Positions 10,310 to 22,966 are shown, counted from the first letter of the stretch. The stretch: 64,000 nucleotides of DNA from Taiwanofungus camphoratus (GCA_003999685.1 CP021232.1:248001-312000), one strand, 5' to 3'. The notes: generated by a model from the letters alone, not told the origin. Translations and numbers: made by a program.

Positions 10310-10803
10310 TGTTATTGGGGGTACACCCGTTAACATGCTGCTGACAGCGGAGGCTATATGCAGCTGGGTGATGAGATGGAATGCTAGATGACAAGTCACT
10401 TGTCCTGAATGTGTCTTCAACCACAAGCCCTATATGGTCTCAAAGGGTTGTGGGCTCCTTGCATTATGAAGGGACAAGTAAAGCAAGGTATATTGTGTAC
10501 TAAGGCATAGTACTTGTAGTGATGAACAAAGAGGATAAAGCTAAGGACTGTCCCTCATTGGGGGTCCTATATATACTACTGCTGCCAGCCCCCCAGATAC
10601 CACTGTATCGCCCCCCAGGGGACAGCGTAAAGGGAGAGAGGTAAGCAGTCCACATGAGTAACTACAGATGTCATAAGTGGAGACGGTCGGACCATCAGAC
10701 AGATGGTGGATGAGTAACTGAAAGTGGAGCTGCATGTCCGTAGTGTAAGGTAAAGGAAAAAACGAAGAGTAAATATGTCCATTATCCCTACCAGTCAGTA
10801 ACA
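10310..10803 (-). repeat. 3' LTR of the minus-strand gypsy element
   Basis: The 494-bp segment is bounded by TGTTA...TAACA and lies next to the purine tract AGGGGAGACAGGGG on the minus strand. It contains a TATATATAGG box on the minus strand near 10570. It is clearly homologous along its length to the solo LTR at 20586-21068. Confidence 0.9.
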
Positions 10804-10843
10804 TTACCCCTGTCTCCCCTAGATGTCATCCCGACATTTATCC

Positions 10844-11698
10844 TCAGGTGATGGTGGTGTCCTTGGCAGGGTCATTGATCTCCGACCAGGTGGCTCCTGT
10901 GATGGGGCAGTGGTTGGTATCATGATTGTCGGTGAAACAGTCAAGGAAGTGAGGGGGAATGATGATTTCGGCAGCTGTGGTTATCTGGGCTGGGGGAGCG
11001 GTGACCTCAGTGGCAGTGGTCCCCAGGATCAGGTGTTGGTAACATGCCATAGAGGCATGGTCTTTACTCCCACAGAACTGGCAGGAGTATTCTCAAGTGG
11101 ACATCAGGGTTTGGCAGCATTCGGGGTGAAGACAGATGGTCCAGTCATCTTGGACTGTGGGAGTGGGGCACATAATAACGAATGATGGGAGGAGGAGGTG
11201 CTGGAGAGCGGTGACAATATCTGTGCAAAGGAGGAAGTTGAGGAGGGACTGGGTACCATTACATGCCTGCCAGTACACTACTCCCACCTCCCAGATCGGG
11301 CTGGCCCACCACTTGGCCACATTGTGCCCCCCTGTCTCCATCTCACCCTTGTATCTGTGGATGATCTGGTCGAGGTGCAGGACAACCTTGGCTCCATGAC
11401 AAAAGATGGTGACCTGGCATGTGAGGTCAGGCCAGATGACCAGGGTGGTGTCCACAGCTGGGCAGAGCTGCTCATTGGCCAGCACCCATCCTAGGTGATT
11501 GGCTGGGGTCATGAAGTTGGTGATGAGGCTGGATGTTGCCTGGTGGGAGAGGGCAACTACAATCCCATCATCCCAGTTGGGGAGGTTCTGTGGCCCCCTG
11601 AGGAAGGGGTTGAGGGTGCAGGCATTGGCAGTGGTGAGGATGGAGATGGCGAGGTGCACCCTGGTGAGGTCATTTTGGTGGGATATGGCTGGGGTCAA
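10844..11698 (-). mobile_element. Zinc-knuckle region after the chromodomain (minus gypsy)
   Basis: An open stretch (11093-11698) follows the chromodomain end. Just beyond it a perfect C-x2-C-x4-H-x4-C knuckle (CQFCGSKDHASMAC) is encoded at 11042-11083. This mirrors the region after integrase in the element at 1-3403, although protein similarity between the two is hard to see by eye. It looks broken at least once. Confidence 0.6.
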
Positions 11699-14528
11699 TG
11701 TCTAGGCTGGAGGTGGTCGCTGTGCATGTTGCAATTGATTGGCTGGGTTCTGGTCTGATGCTGAGGTGGTTTGTCCTTTTATACTGTTCCAGGAGCTCTG
11801 GAGCATGGCACAGATCCTCCTCCCTTTGCCATGTGTTGGTGGAAGCTGGCCACCCCTTCCATTTGATGAGGAACTCCCACTTCCCATGGTGGGCATGATG
11901 CCTGCAGATGCCTTTGACTTCATATTCTTCTTCCCCTTGGACCAGGTCTAGTGGGGGCCTGATAAAGTTTGGTCCATGTTCCACTGTTTCTCTGTATGAG
12001 GTGAGCAAGGATGTGTGGAACACCGGGTGTATTTTCCAGGTTCTCAGGAGCTGTAGCTTGTAAGTCAGGGGCCCCTTGACTTCGATGATCCTAAATGGCC
12101 TGAGTCATTTGGGGTTGAACTTCTGACTTATTGTCTTTAGGTGGAGGTTTGTGGCTTCTAGCCAAACCTTGTCGTTCTTCTGGAACAGTTTCCAGAGGAA
12201 GGGGGTCCTGTCCTCCATCAGCTTCTGCACCAGTTCTTGTGCCACAAGGGCCTCCTTGTGGGATTTGGAGATTTGAGTCAGGTGGTCCCAAAGTGTGGGG
12301 TACTTTTCTGAGGGCCAGGGGGACCTGATGGCCTTCGGGTTGTATTCCATGATCAGCTTGAATGGGGAGTCCTTCCTTCCAGTGTGTGACACCTGGTTGT
12401 GTGTGAATTTGAACTTTGGGATGTGTCAGACCCACATGTGGGGATCATTTGCACACAGGATCCTCCAGGCTGCTTCCAGCTCCTGATTGACCCACTCCGT
12501 GCTTCCATCAGACTGGGGGTGATAAGCTGTGGACATCGCCACTTTGACTCCAGTCAGCTTACACCATTCTTGGAATGCGGTGGCCACAAACTGTGGTCCC
12601 CAGTCTGATATCATCCTGTCAGGTAAGCTGTACCGTCTGTATATGTTGAGGTGGAGGGCCTCTGCTGTCCTGACAGCATCTATGTTCTTAGTGTATGGCA
12701 TGAGTATGATACCCTTGGTGAGCTTTCTGTTGACCACCACCATGAGTGTGTCATACCCTTGCGACTCTGGCAAGTCAGTGATGAAGTTGACTGATATGTG
12801 TGAGAATGGTCAGGAGTTTGGTTCTGTTGGAATGGCCATTAGTGGGGGGTTTGTTGGGTGAGTGTTGATCTTGTTTTCTTAACATTTGACGCATCCCTCA
12901 ATGTATTTCTCAATGAACATGGTCATCCTGTACCAGAACCAATCCCTTCTGGCGATGGCGAGAGTGCCCTGGGCCCCAGGGTGTGCCATGGCAGATGTGT
13001 CATGGCAGAGTTGGATGACTTCTTGGTGCAGATCATCATCAGAAGGTATGTAGACTCGGTTTTTGTACAAAATCAATCCTTCCTGAATGTCCCAATCCAC
13101 CAGTTTTGTGTGTGCAAATCCTGTGCCCTTGAATGGCAGTATCTTCCCCTGTTTTAAGGTATCAATCATCTCAATGACCATCTTATCATGGCTGCAACAT
13201 TCACATATCTTTTCAATAATGGCTGTGTTAGTGGCATTGAGGAACAGGTCATTGGGGAGGAGGATGACATTCTCATTGTCATGTTCACCCCCTGGGTGGT
13301 CTGGTCGTTGGGACAGGGCATCAGCGACTATAAGTTGGCTGCCCTTTTTATTGAGCAGTTGGATGTTGAACAGGGATAGGAACAACTGTCAGCAAGCCTG
13401 CCGGCAGTTCAATCATTGGGCCTCTCAGAAGTAGGTTAGATTCTTGTGGTTGATGATCACTGTGGTAGTATGTCTGCTGCCCTCGAGGTGGTGGTGCCAC
13501 TCCTCAAGTGCTCGTACAATGGCCAGGAGTTCTCTATCATAAATCTGATAGTTTTGTTCTGCCTCCTTCAGACTCTTTGAAAGGAAGGTGATGGGATGGA
13601 GCCTCCCCTCATCATCAGATTGCTGCAGGACTGCTCTGGTTGCCACAAGCAAGGCATCTGCTTCTATGGTGAATGGTTTGGAGGGGTCTGGCATGCAGAG
13701 GATGGGCATGCTGGAGAAACACCGCTTGAGCTCCTTGAAGGCATTTTCACAAGCAGGTGTCCAGTTCCATTTGGCACACGTCTTCTTTATCACATTCAAT
13801 GGGTGCACAATGTGGGAGAAATTGTATATGAAGCGTCAATAGTAGTTGGCGAGTCCCATGAATCATTTGATGTCCTTTACCCTGGTGGGGTGAGGCCAGT
13901 CTGCTATCCCATTCAATTTGTCCTTGTCCATGTGCACCTGTCCAGGTGAGATTGTCATTCTCAAGAAGTCTACTTTGACAACATCAAAAGCACATTTTTC
14001 CAGTTTTACAAATAGGTCGAGTTTCTGTAGCTGCTGTAGGACCTGCCGCATCCAGTCTTGGTGCACCTCTGTGTCATCTGAGAAGATGAGGATGTTGTCC
14101 ATGTAGATTGCTATCCATCCTTTGGCCAGCATGTCTTGGAAACCATTGTTCATCATGCATTGGAAGGTGGCAGGGGCATTGCACATTCCAAAGAACATGA
14201 TGGTGGGCTTGACAAGTTTGTCCTTGTTGCTATGTTTTACCATGAATGCTCCCTTCCATTGGTCGCCTTCCCTGATCCTGATGTTGTTGTATCCATTTCG
14301 AAGATCCAGCTTGGTGGACACTGTGGCCTTTTGGAGTCGATCAATAAGTTCCCCTATCAGAGGTAAAGGGTAGGCATCCTTGACTGTGGCATTGTTCAAG
14401 TACCAGTAATCTTGGCATGGATGCAGTGTCCCATCCTTCTTCTTTACGAAGAAGGCAGGCAATGTCATGGGGGAGTTCAATTCTCTTAGGTACCCTTTCA
14501 CCAAGTTCTCCATTATGAATTTGTCCAT

Positions 14529-14785
14529 CTCAGCCTGTTCTTTTATGGTGATAGGTGCCAGGCCCTTCTAGGCCCTGTGAAGCACCCTCACTTGACCCTA
14601 GGACCTTAGTCATGTCTTTAATGCCACTTGACATGTCCAATACAGCCTGAAAAGCCACCATGAGACTCTCCAATAGCTTTGAATCACGCCACAGCCACTC
14701 TGCCAGTTCTGGTCTGATGTTCCAGTGTACCATTCCTTCTACGCACAATATGCCACACACAATTGCCACTCAAGGTCCTCGCATG
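14529..14785. other. Unassigned spacer upstream of the minus gypsy RT
   Basis: The stretch contains a 79-codon minus-strand open frame (14530-14769) with no recognisable domain. It may be a remnant of the gypsy element or unrelated sequence. Confidence 0.3.
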
Positions 14786-15360
14786 TGACTGGTCACACCA
14801 CTTCAATATTGCTCAATCAGCTTTGATGTGCCACTTGATGCACTCGATAACACTATGGCCCCAGGTTTTGTCTTAGTCTATTTCATGTACATTCCTTTGT
14901 TTCAGCCTTTCTAGTGACGTCAAGTACAGTAGCCACTCCCTCTATGAGCCACTCCATAGTTCATAGTACGCAAGTAGTTAGGATGCCACTCGTACTACAC
15001 CACTCCTGATGCACCTTACATTGTAGTACAGTAGTATAAACATGATGTACGGTGTCTTGGAACAACAGAGAAGTTTTCCCCCATCCTGCAGAGCTCAAGA
15101 AGAGCCCCTTCGATTCAGTCTTCTACTGTGTTCTACTGCATCTCTCCATCTTCAATTACGTTTGAAGAGTTGCACCTACTATTCACCTTCTACAGTATCT
15201 TGAAGGGTTGCATCTAGTCTGTCTTTGACATTCATTGAAGGGTTGCGTTTTAGTCCATCTTCAACATCCATTGAAGGGTTGCGCTAGCATCTTGTCTCTA
15301 ACCCAAGTCCGCCTTCTACAGTAGTTGAAGGGTTGCATATCAGCTAAGTCCTCACATTTA
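14786..15360. repeat. Long dispersed repeat, copy B (left part)
   Basis: Matches 7326-7900 in the same orientation, starting at CATGTGACTGG. It includes the CACTTGATGCACTC segment and several GAAGGGTTGCAT-type tandem units (15130-15350). Homology fades near 15360. The 230 bp from there to 15590 holds no gene and leads into the Gag ORF at 15591, so part of this interval could be the 5' leader or LTR of the plus-strand gypsy element. Confidence 0.6.
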
Positions 15361-16330
15361 GTCTCTCCTTAGTACAGTACAGCATAGTAGCGCATTGAAG
15401 CTACGTTGAGCAGTTGTGACACACGTTGTAGGTCATCAAAGACCTTTGTAGATGTCTCTCGACCAATTTGAGATTGGGAACCCTTTGCTGCTGACTCTCC
15501 CCTTGCACATTAACAGTTCTATAGCCTTCCAGCTTCTCTAGGTCATACCCAGTTGGGGTTGGAGTGTTATAGTGCTTTCTGGAGCCCACCATGAGGGGAT
15601 TTCAGGCAAGGAATCTGCTGCTATCAGATTCGCCAAAGACATCTCCAGTATTCACCTGCTCACAAGCGTGTGAGGCTGCCAGTCATAGTGCAAGCAAAAA
15701 CCTCAACAACAGTTCTACCACCCTTTCTACAACTCCCAACACCTTCAACCACGTGAAAGAAGACCTCATAGATCACGAGCTAGAGTTTCCTTCAACCTCC
15801 GATGAACGTACTTCATCTTCTGAGCTTCTAGGGCTATCTACACCAGAAGTCAACTTCTCATCCCCTGATCCCTACAAACAGTCTGGTTCATCACCTGAAC
15901 CAGAGGACCCAGTAGAATCGACATTGCATACCACTATCCCAACTACTACGACTCTACCCTCATCCCAGCAGACTGTTACTCCATACATTCTTCCCAGTTC
16001 TTCGAACCACCCCACATCAGCCACCATTAATCCCCCTACTCCTAAAGTTACAATGAATCAAAATGCAGCACCTATGCTGTTCATGCCCTCTCAAGGCCAT
16101 TCAACAGCCCCCATCTTCAACCTGACAGAAGTCCAATCACTTTGACATTACTTCCAGGACATCAAAGTCTTATTCACCCAGTGCAGAATTGTCAATGATG
16201 CAGAAAAGAAGTCACGGGCCATTCATTACCCCTCGATCAACATCGCAGACCTATGGGAGTCCCTTGAATCCTTTTCTGATCAGACCAAGACATATGCCCA
16301 GTGGAAAGCTGATGTCCTAGCACTCTACCC

Positions 16331-19300
16331 TAGTGTTGCCACGGCTCGGCTAGTCGCAAACTGACTACCACAAGCCGCGACTTTCTCATATCACGGCTTG
16401 ACTATGACTTGGCAAGTCGCAGCTTGTGATTGGCTCGACTACAAGCCACGACTCAAAGTCGACTCTAGTCAATGTGTGGGACTAAACCATCTCTGATATA
16501 TTCAGTTATATTGATATATATACTACATATAAGAATCTACAATGGATAACAATTACTTCACCTAGGATGCAATGTGATGTCTCTAATACAAACATAACCA
16601 AAACATCAGGAAAAATGCAGGTAACTATGTAGCTGGATGTGCTACATCCCCAATCTATAGCACTGTATAGTGCTACAGATTTGGTTGTAGTTGCCGTAGC
16701 ATCAGGAGCTACCCTGATTTTTCCTAATGAACAAAGGATGTCTCATAGTGAATAAATGCACAGATCATGCAGCCCTCGCGCCAGCCTTCCAGCTTAATGG
16801 AGGTGGAGGAGGGCAGCGTGGGCCCTCCAATGGCAGGCCCATGGGCACCGTCCATGTTCGTGGTCTTGGACCAGACCGTCCATGAGGCTGGCCGCCCGTC
16901 TGACCAGTCGGCTCGCTGTACGCACTACACGAGCCTCACCAGCTGTGCACACCCGCACCGAGCTCGCTCCCAGCGACACTCCCGGCATACATCGAGCACA
17001 CGCTGTTTGGGAACATCATGCTTCCGCCCCACCTGCCCTGCATGCCCATCCCCATCCCCATGCTGCCCATGCCACTCATCGTGCTCATCGCGCCTCTGCC
17101 ACCGCCGAGGATGCTTGTCGCCGTGGTCGAGCCGCGCTCCCATCCCGGGTGTACCGGCCTGGGGTGACTGCCAGGCCATGGGCAATGGAGGCATCATGTT
17201 TGGGGCGTCGGGCATGCCCATCATGGGCGGGGGCATATTGTCAGGCGGACGGTCCTCCTCATTGTCATCATCATCAGTGATGGGGCCATGGCCGTTGACA
17301 ATCTTCCCAAGCTGCAGAACGGGCTAGAAGGTCAGTACACAAGGATCGCTGTGCGTACAGAGGGCGTGCACACCTCAAGAGCAGCCTTTGTCTTGCTGCG
17401 CCTGCACTCCTTCCTCCGCATCTCCTCTGCCTCCGCCTCAGTCATCGCGGCACGCTCCTCTCTCTCCCTGTCAAGCTCTCTCTCCCAGCCCACACACCCC
17501 CTGTCCCTGTCCCTGCTTCTGTCCAGCTCACTCCCGTCCACCAGCATGACTGGCGTGTGCCCACTGCTCGACTCGCCCGTCAAGCTTGCAGGGCTGCCGG
17601 CTGCGCAGGTGCCGTGAGTGAGAGCGACGATGCGGAGGACGATGTCACGCCCGATCTGGATCCCGAGCCTGAGCCCGGGCCCACATTGGCCTGGCGCGCA
17701 GGGCTGCCCGTGCGCCTGAGCAGCCACGCGAACGGGCGGAGCGCCTGTGGTTGGTCCTCGCGTGGGGTGTCTGACGCCTGGCTCGCTGTCACGGAGTGGT
17801 GGCACGCGGCGCGCAGTGTGGGCGCAGGCGGGCTGCTTGGTGTCGTGGGGTTCCCCGCAGTGCTGGTGAGGAGCCCACTGCCCATGAAGCCCTTTGAGGG
17901 GGGCATGCTGCCGTCGGGGATGAGCGGCTGCCTGCCCGCCCGTGCGGTCGCAGAGGGCAGAGTTGGTGGTGAGGGTGGGGGCTGAGAAGGGGAGTGCACG
18001 GTGGACTGCTGCACTTGCTGCTGCTGCTGTTGCGGCGAGTGCCCCTGCACGCCAGCGAACTGCGTGTGCGATGCGAGCCCGAGCTGCGACGTGGGGTGCA
18101 AGGTGACGCTGAATGCAGGTGGGGGCGAGCACTCACGGATCGGCATGGGCACGATCGGCACGGGGTCCGAGAGAACCTTGACGCCCTCGCCCGCGAGCGC
18201 GCCGGCGTCCGGTGTCGAGAGTGAGCGGCCGTTCAGCTTCTGCGTGGCTGTCAGCGATGGCGGCATGGGGGGTGATGCTGAGGCGGGCGACGCGGGCGGG
18301 GTGGGCGATGCAGGCACAATTGCGGACATGAACGATGCAGGCGACGTGGACAGCAGGAGGAGTGTGTCCGCGGGCGCAGTCTGGCTGCGTGTGGGCAGCT
18401 TGCACGCACCGCTGTCCCTGTTGTCATCCTCATGCACGCCCTGGGGCTTATGCAGTGTGTCCCCAGAGCCCGTGCGTGCTGCGGTGGGGGGTCAAGCCCG
18501 TGATGTCAATCAGCGGCTGTGCAGGCACGTGTGTGCGCAAGCCCGCTGTTGCACTCGACGCAGCGCTCCCAGGGTGCCGCAGCTGCACAAGCCGTGAGAG
18601 CAGTGCATCGTCCGAGTCTTCGTTCAGATCCGAGGAGTCATTGTCCGAGGAACTCGTCGCGCTGTCCTTGTTCTTGGCGTGGCCTTGTGAGCACTGGAGC
18701 AGGTCCGTGGCGGAGCCTGTGGGAGGGTGTGAGTGCATGCTCGACAAGGACGCAAACAGGCAAGGCGAGGGGGAAAGAAGCAGAAGACCGGAGGCTCACC
18801 TGATGCACCCTTGTTTGCAGCAGCCAGCATCGACACGCGCTTGGCCACAGCACTCAGCATCAGTGTGGACGTCAACACCGATGCCCGCGCATGGCTGTAT
18901 ATGCTGTCGCGCCCCCCGCTTCCGTTCGACTGCGCCGAGCTCGACAGAGTCATGCGCACCGGGGCCTGCATGGGCGATGGGCGTGCACGGTGCCCGAGCT
19001 CCGAGCATGCCTTTGCAGCGGACCATGGTGTGATCGTGCTGTTGCGCCTCGGGCCCAGCGTCAACAACCCTGCTGAGTCTTCAGAGTCCGAGTCCGAGTC
19101 CGAGTCTAGCTCAGAAGACATCGGGTGTGTCGATGCCGCCATGTGACGGTGCCCAGTTCTACGTGGGGGCGTGTGGGTGGGCAGGCGAGGTGCAGGCGGG
19201 GACGTGCACACGGGCCGGCCGAAGGGGGATCGCCAGGTCCGCCAAGGACGGCGACGGCGAGTTCACAGCACTGCGCCATGCTGCCATCTCCTGGAACGCA

Positions 19301-20066
19301 GCCACTGAGATCCGCTGTGGCGAGTCTGGCGGTGATGTGGACGTGGACGCAAAGCTGCCTGCATGGGGGCAAGCACCAGGCGGGGCGAGGCTGCTCGCTG
19401 AGACACCAGACAGCGCTGAGGATGGGCGGAGCAGCAGCGGCTTGGGGGGCTCAGGGGAGGTGGGACGGACGTGGTGGAAGGCACGCAGGTTGAATGCCCC
19501 ATCGGGCGGGGGAGCCAGCACAGGCGTAGGTGGGAGTGGGGGCAACAGCTTGCTCTTCTTGCAGTGGAGCGGGCTGCAGGGTCAGTGTAGGCGGCGAACA
19601 GATGCGCCTTGGACGGTGGGGGGCCAAGCAAGTCATGGCCCAAGTTGAAGCGGGCGCTGCTGGGGTAGCATGGGGGGGTCTGTTGCAGCGTGGGGCACAT
19701 GGAGGAATGCCAGGTCACCGTTGGAGGGCGAGGAGGGCTTTTTGGGGCAGAAGGTGAGCAGGAGCTTGCTGGAGGAGGCAGCTGCAGCAGTAGAGCTGCT
19801 GCTGTAGACTGAGTTGTGGATGGCCTTGTGTTTTGACCACCAAAGATGTGTAACCACAGCGGTACAGTACCTGGACAGCAAGCACGTAGAGAGCATCACG
19901 TGATCTTGACCCTACCAGCTACAGCCGACTGCAAAGTCATGGCTACAACTTTAGTTGATGCAGGCAGAGCCGGTTATTGGCATAGCCGAAACAAGCCGAG
20001 TCGCTGAAAGTCGCAGCTCAGCTTCCGGCTACCAGCTGGCTTTGAGCTGAAGCCGCAGCAACACTA
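16331..20066. mobile_element. hAT-like DNA transposon carrying host gene sequence (Pack-type)
   Basis: The 3736-bp element has terminal inverted repeats: the left end TAGTGTTGCCACGGCT matches the right end (complement TAGTGTTGCTGCGGCT) at 14 of 16 positions. It is flanked by a perfect 8-bp target duplication, CTCTACCC (16323-16330 and 20067-20074), which lies in the Gag gene of the surrounding gypsy element. Subterminal regions repeat motifs such as AAGCCGCGACTTT and AAGTCGCAGCTT. The 8-bp duplication and end structure suit the hAT superfamily. No transposase is seen inside; the interior (about 16770-19830) is GC-rich host-like coding sequence. It was presumably moved by a transposase made elsewhere. 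Confidence 0.88.
16770..19830 (-). pseudogene. Captured host gene fragments (Ser/Pro-rich protein) inside the hAT-like element
   Basis: On the minus strand the interior encodes pieces of a Ser/Pro-rich, low-complexity protein of the kind common in Agaricomycetes. The pieces include FLHVPHAATDPP (near 19700), a region with DGAFNLRAFHHVRP and RISVAAFQEMAAWRSAVNSP (19159-19545), a DSDSDSEDSAGLLTLGPRRN tract (near 19085), an uninterrupted 285-codon frame (17580-18437) with a Gln run, a charged REREERAAMTEAEAEEMRRKE segment (near 17430) and a Met/Gly/Pro-rich end (16925-17236). Frames change between pieces and stops occur, so it is decayed or contains unspliced introns. Base composition differs sharply from the flanking gypsy sequence, which fits capture. 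The parent gene is not in this window. Confidence 0.6.
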
Positions 20067-20585
20067 CTCTACCCAGGAACTGACAACACTAGAAAATGGT
20101 CCCTCACAGACATGGACCAGCTGATTGGAGAACGTGCACACATTGGAATCCACAATGCCGCAGACCTCGGAAGCTACTATTGTGACTTTGTATCCATCAC
20201 GAAGCACCTAATCATGCAACAATGGCTCTCCGACATCGAACAAAGTCGAGCGTTCCTATGAGGGTTCCAGCCTTCTCTACTCACGTGACTCAAGGCCTGA
20301 CTTCACCTGAAGCATCCTGACCACTATCCTGATGACCCCTATCCACTTTCCGATATTCATGCAGCAGCCACGTTCATTCTACATGGTACTTCAAATATGC
20401 TGACAGTTGCAGCACCACAGCCAGCAGCTTTGACAACTACTCTGCCTGGCATGATCAAGACAGAAGACATCTTGACAATCATTGAGAGCTTATCAAAGAC
20501 TATTGCGACCCTTATCCAGCCAAGTAGTAGCAAGTCAAATGTAGCTGCTAGGCTTCCATCAACCCAAGGTGGTGCAAAACAAACC

Positions 20586-21068
20586 TGTTACTGGGGTGTA
20601 TCCGTTCATGTGCTGCTTAATAGTGGGACTATACACAGCTGGGTGACGAGGAGGAGCACTTAGCGATGACAAGTCACTTGTTCCTCAGGTGTCTTCAACC
20701 ACAAGCCCTATGTGGCCTTGAAGGGTTGCGGGCTTCTTGCGATACGAGATAATGAGTAAAGCAAGGTATTTTGAGTACAAAGGCATAGTACTCTATGGTA
20801 TGAACAAAGAGGATAAAGCTGGAGACCCTCCATCGTCTGAGAGTCATATATATACTACTGCTACCGCCCCCCAGGCACTACTGTCATGACCCTGGGGACA
20901 GCGTAAAGAGAGAAAGGTAAGCGGCCTGCATGAGTAACTACAAATGGCATAAGCGGAGACAGTCGGCCCATCGGACAGATGGTGGGTGAGTAACTGGAAG
21001 TGAGCTGCACATCCATGATGTAAAGTAAGAAAAGTAAATACGTCCGTTGTCCCTACCAGCCGGTAACA
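20586..21068 (-). repeat. Solo LTR nested in the plus-strand gypsy element
   Basis: The 483-bp sequence is bounded by TGTTACTGG...CCGGTAACA and flanked by the perfect 5-bp target duplication AAACC (20581-20585 and 21069-21073). It sits directly before the nucleocapsid knuckle of the host element. It is the same family as the LTR at 10310-10803, whose element reads on the minus strand. No internal part is left, as expected after LTR-LTR recombination. Confidence 0.93.
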
Positions 21069-21683
21069 AAACCTGCCACTTTTGCAGCGACCAGAACCAC
21101 AGCATTCAAAGCTGCCCACACATAGAAGCAGACATAGTCACCGGGAAATGCAAGCGCAACACCAAAGGAAAGGTGGTACTGCCAAACAGTCTATTCATCC
21201 CATGTAGTATTCCTGGCATTACGATCCATGACCACCTCTATGAGTGGATTCGTCGCAACACACCAGCAGCACCTGGTCTGCTCTATGAGATTGACAAGCA
21301 AGCCAGAGTCCAGACCCTCACGCTCAACATAGAAGGTAGAATCAAAGCGCTCAAAAGGGAGCTCCTACAGCTTTGAAAGCATAGGAAAGTCTTCAATGGT
21401 GTTGAGATCTTACAACACAAGAAACCTACTACGACAGTGCCGCAGACCACAGAGGTCTCCAATATGACCCCTGTCTCATGCAGTACCAACAACCCAGCAC
21501 CTGACACAGCCAAGTCAGCCACTCCTAGCACAGTCCCAGTCCCAGTGATCCCAGCCAAACCTTCGACAAGCACCGCCACACCTTTGATGATTCCCGCAGC
21601 TATAGTTCCCCCACCCGCTTCATCGAACATACCTTTGACACAGCCCACCACCATGTCTACTCCATCAGCGCCCCCAGTTCACC

Positions 21684-22063
21684 TAGTGTTGCCACAGCTT
21701 AGCTGCAGCTAAAAACAGAAATGTTTATAGCTGTATTGATCTAGAAGCTTAGAATATAAAACTAACATGCAATTATAATATTTTTTACCTGAGAAGTCCA
21801 TTGGTAACATCCTCATATCATAACTCTCAATAATTCTTTCACAATATGAGAATTTTGTGTATGACTAGTCAGCTTATCTGACTTGACAATCAGCTAAATT
21901 CAGATATCTCAAGAACTTTTGCAGCTATTAACATGATTGTTGGCTCAAAATGAAGCTATAAATAAGGGCTATTAAACATAGCAACATGTGTTCAGGTATA
22001 TCATAAGCTGCACAAGCTAGAGACAACATTCTGAAATGAGCAGCTAAAGCTGTAGCAACACTA
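21684..22063. mobile_element. hAT-like MITE, same end family as 16331-20066
   Basis: The 380-bp AT-rich non-coding element has ends TAGTGTTGCCACAGCTTAGC and (complement) TAGTGTTGCTACAGCTTTAG. It is flanked by near-identical 8-bp duplications, AGTTCACC (21676-21683) and AGTCCACC (22064-22071). The shared TAGTGTTGC terminus and 8-bp duplication link it to the 3.7-kb gene-carrying element, so both probably answered to one transposase. Confidence 0.88.
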
Positions 22064-22966
22064 AGTCCACCCCTTCACAAATGCTCAAGACATGACCTAC
22101 GCTCTGCCGAACCTTTGAAACTTCGCTATGCTGCCCAAGTTTTCAAACAACAAGGGCAAGGACCCTGCGTACAAGACCATAGTTCCCATACACCAGCCTA
22201 AGATAGCCAACAAAATCTTCACATGCTCAATGAGGTCCCCTCTCATCACATTAATGCCAGAAGAACTCCTTTTGATCTCACCCAACGTACACAATAGGTA
22301 TCGAGAAGCAGTTACACCCAAGTGAGTCTCAGCAGAACCTGTCACTTCAGCACACATTGTAGAAATCACCAACAAAGATGAAGCGAAAGAGGTACACCAA
22401 CTATCTTGCTCAGGTGCAGCGCTACAGCTCAGAGCTACTATCATACCTGACCCCTACAAAACTTATCTCAAGCACGTCCCGCATGGTGAACATCCCGCTG
22501 ATCTCACGGTTGCCCACAACTCGAACACTATCTGCTTGATCTACGCTCTCATTGACAATAAAGAGCAGATTGAATGCATCGTAGATCCAGGTTCACAAAT
22601 CGTAGAAATGTCAGAGGAAGTCTGTTTAGGCCTGAAGCTCCTCTTTGACCCTACAATACAGTTAAACATGCAGTCCGCCAACGGTGAAGTAGATCGATCT
22701 CTAGGGCTCGTACGCAACGTACCCTTCCAGATTGGTGAGGTAGTATTATATCTTCAGGCTCACATCATTTGAAATGCAGCATACGACATTCTTCTCAAAT
22801 GACCCTTTGACGTCCTTACGCAAAGCATTGTAAAGAACTTCGTGAATGAAGAACAAACCATCACAATAGTATGTCCCAACTCCAGTGAAACCCTCACAAT
22901 TCCTATGTATCCGCATGGAAAACCACGCTTTTGACCGCAACATCATAGAAGCTGTCCGCATGCGGG

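Larger units (their letters stand above)
10310..14528 (-). mobile_element. Degraded Ty3/gypsy chromovirus, minus strand
   Basis: Fossil gypsy element read from high to low coordinates. Recognisable parts are reverse transcriptase (about 13860-14528, including the active-site region [11 protein letters not shown]), RNase H (13425-13808), integrase zinc domain (12879-13385), integrase core (12426-12773, with ISDWGPQF and YHPQSDGSTEWVNQELE), integrase C-terminus (12105-12392), chromodomain (11670-12023, LIKWKGW), a downstream zinc-knuckle region (10844-11698), a purine-rich tract next to the LTR and the 3' LTR (10310-10803). Gag, protease and a 5' LTR are not seen upstream. The body has many breaks, roughly ten, so it is an old, inactive copy. 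Confidence 0.9.

Noticed and set aside
15591-16145. Host Ser/Thr-rich gene
   Set aside because: The C-terminal end and the sequence following it match gypsy Gag (YFQDIKVLFTQ-type capsid region), so it belongs to the retroelement.
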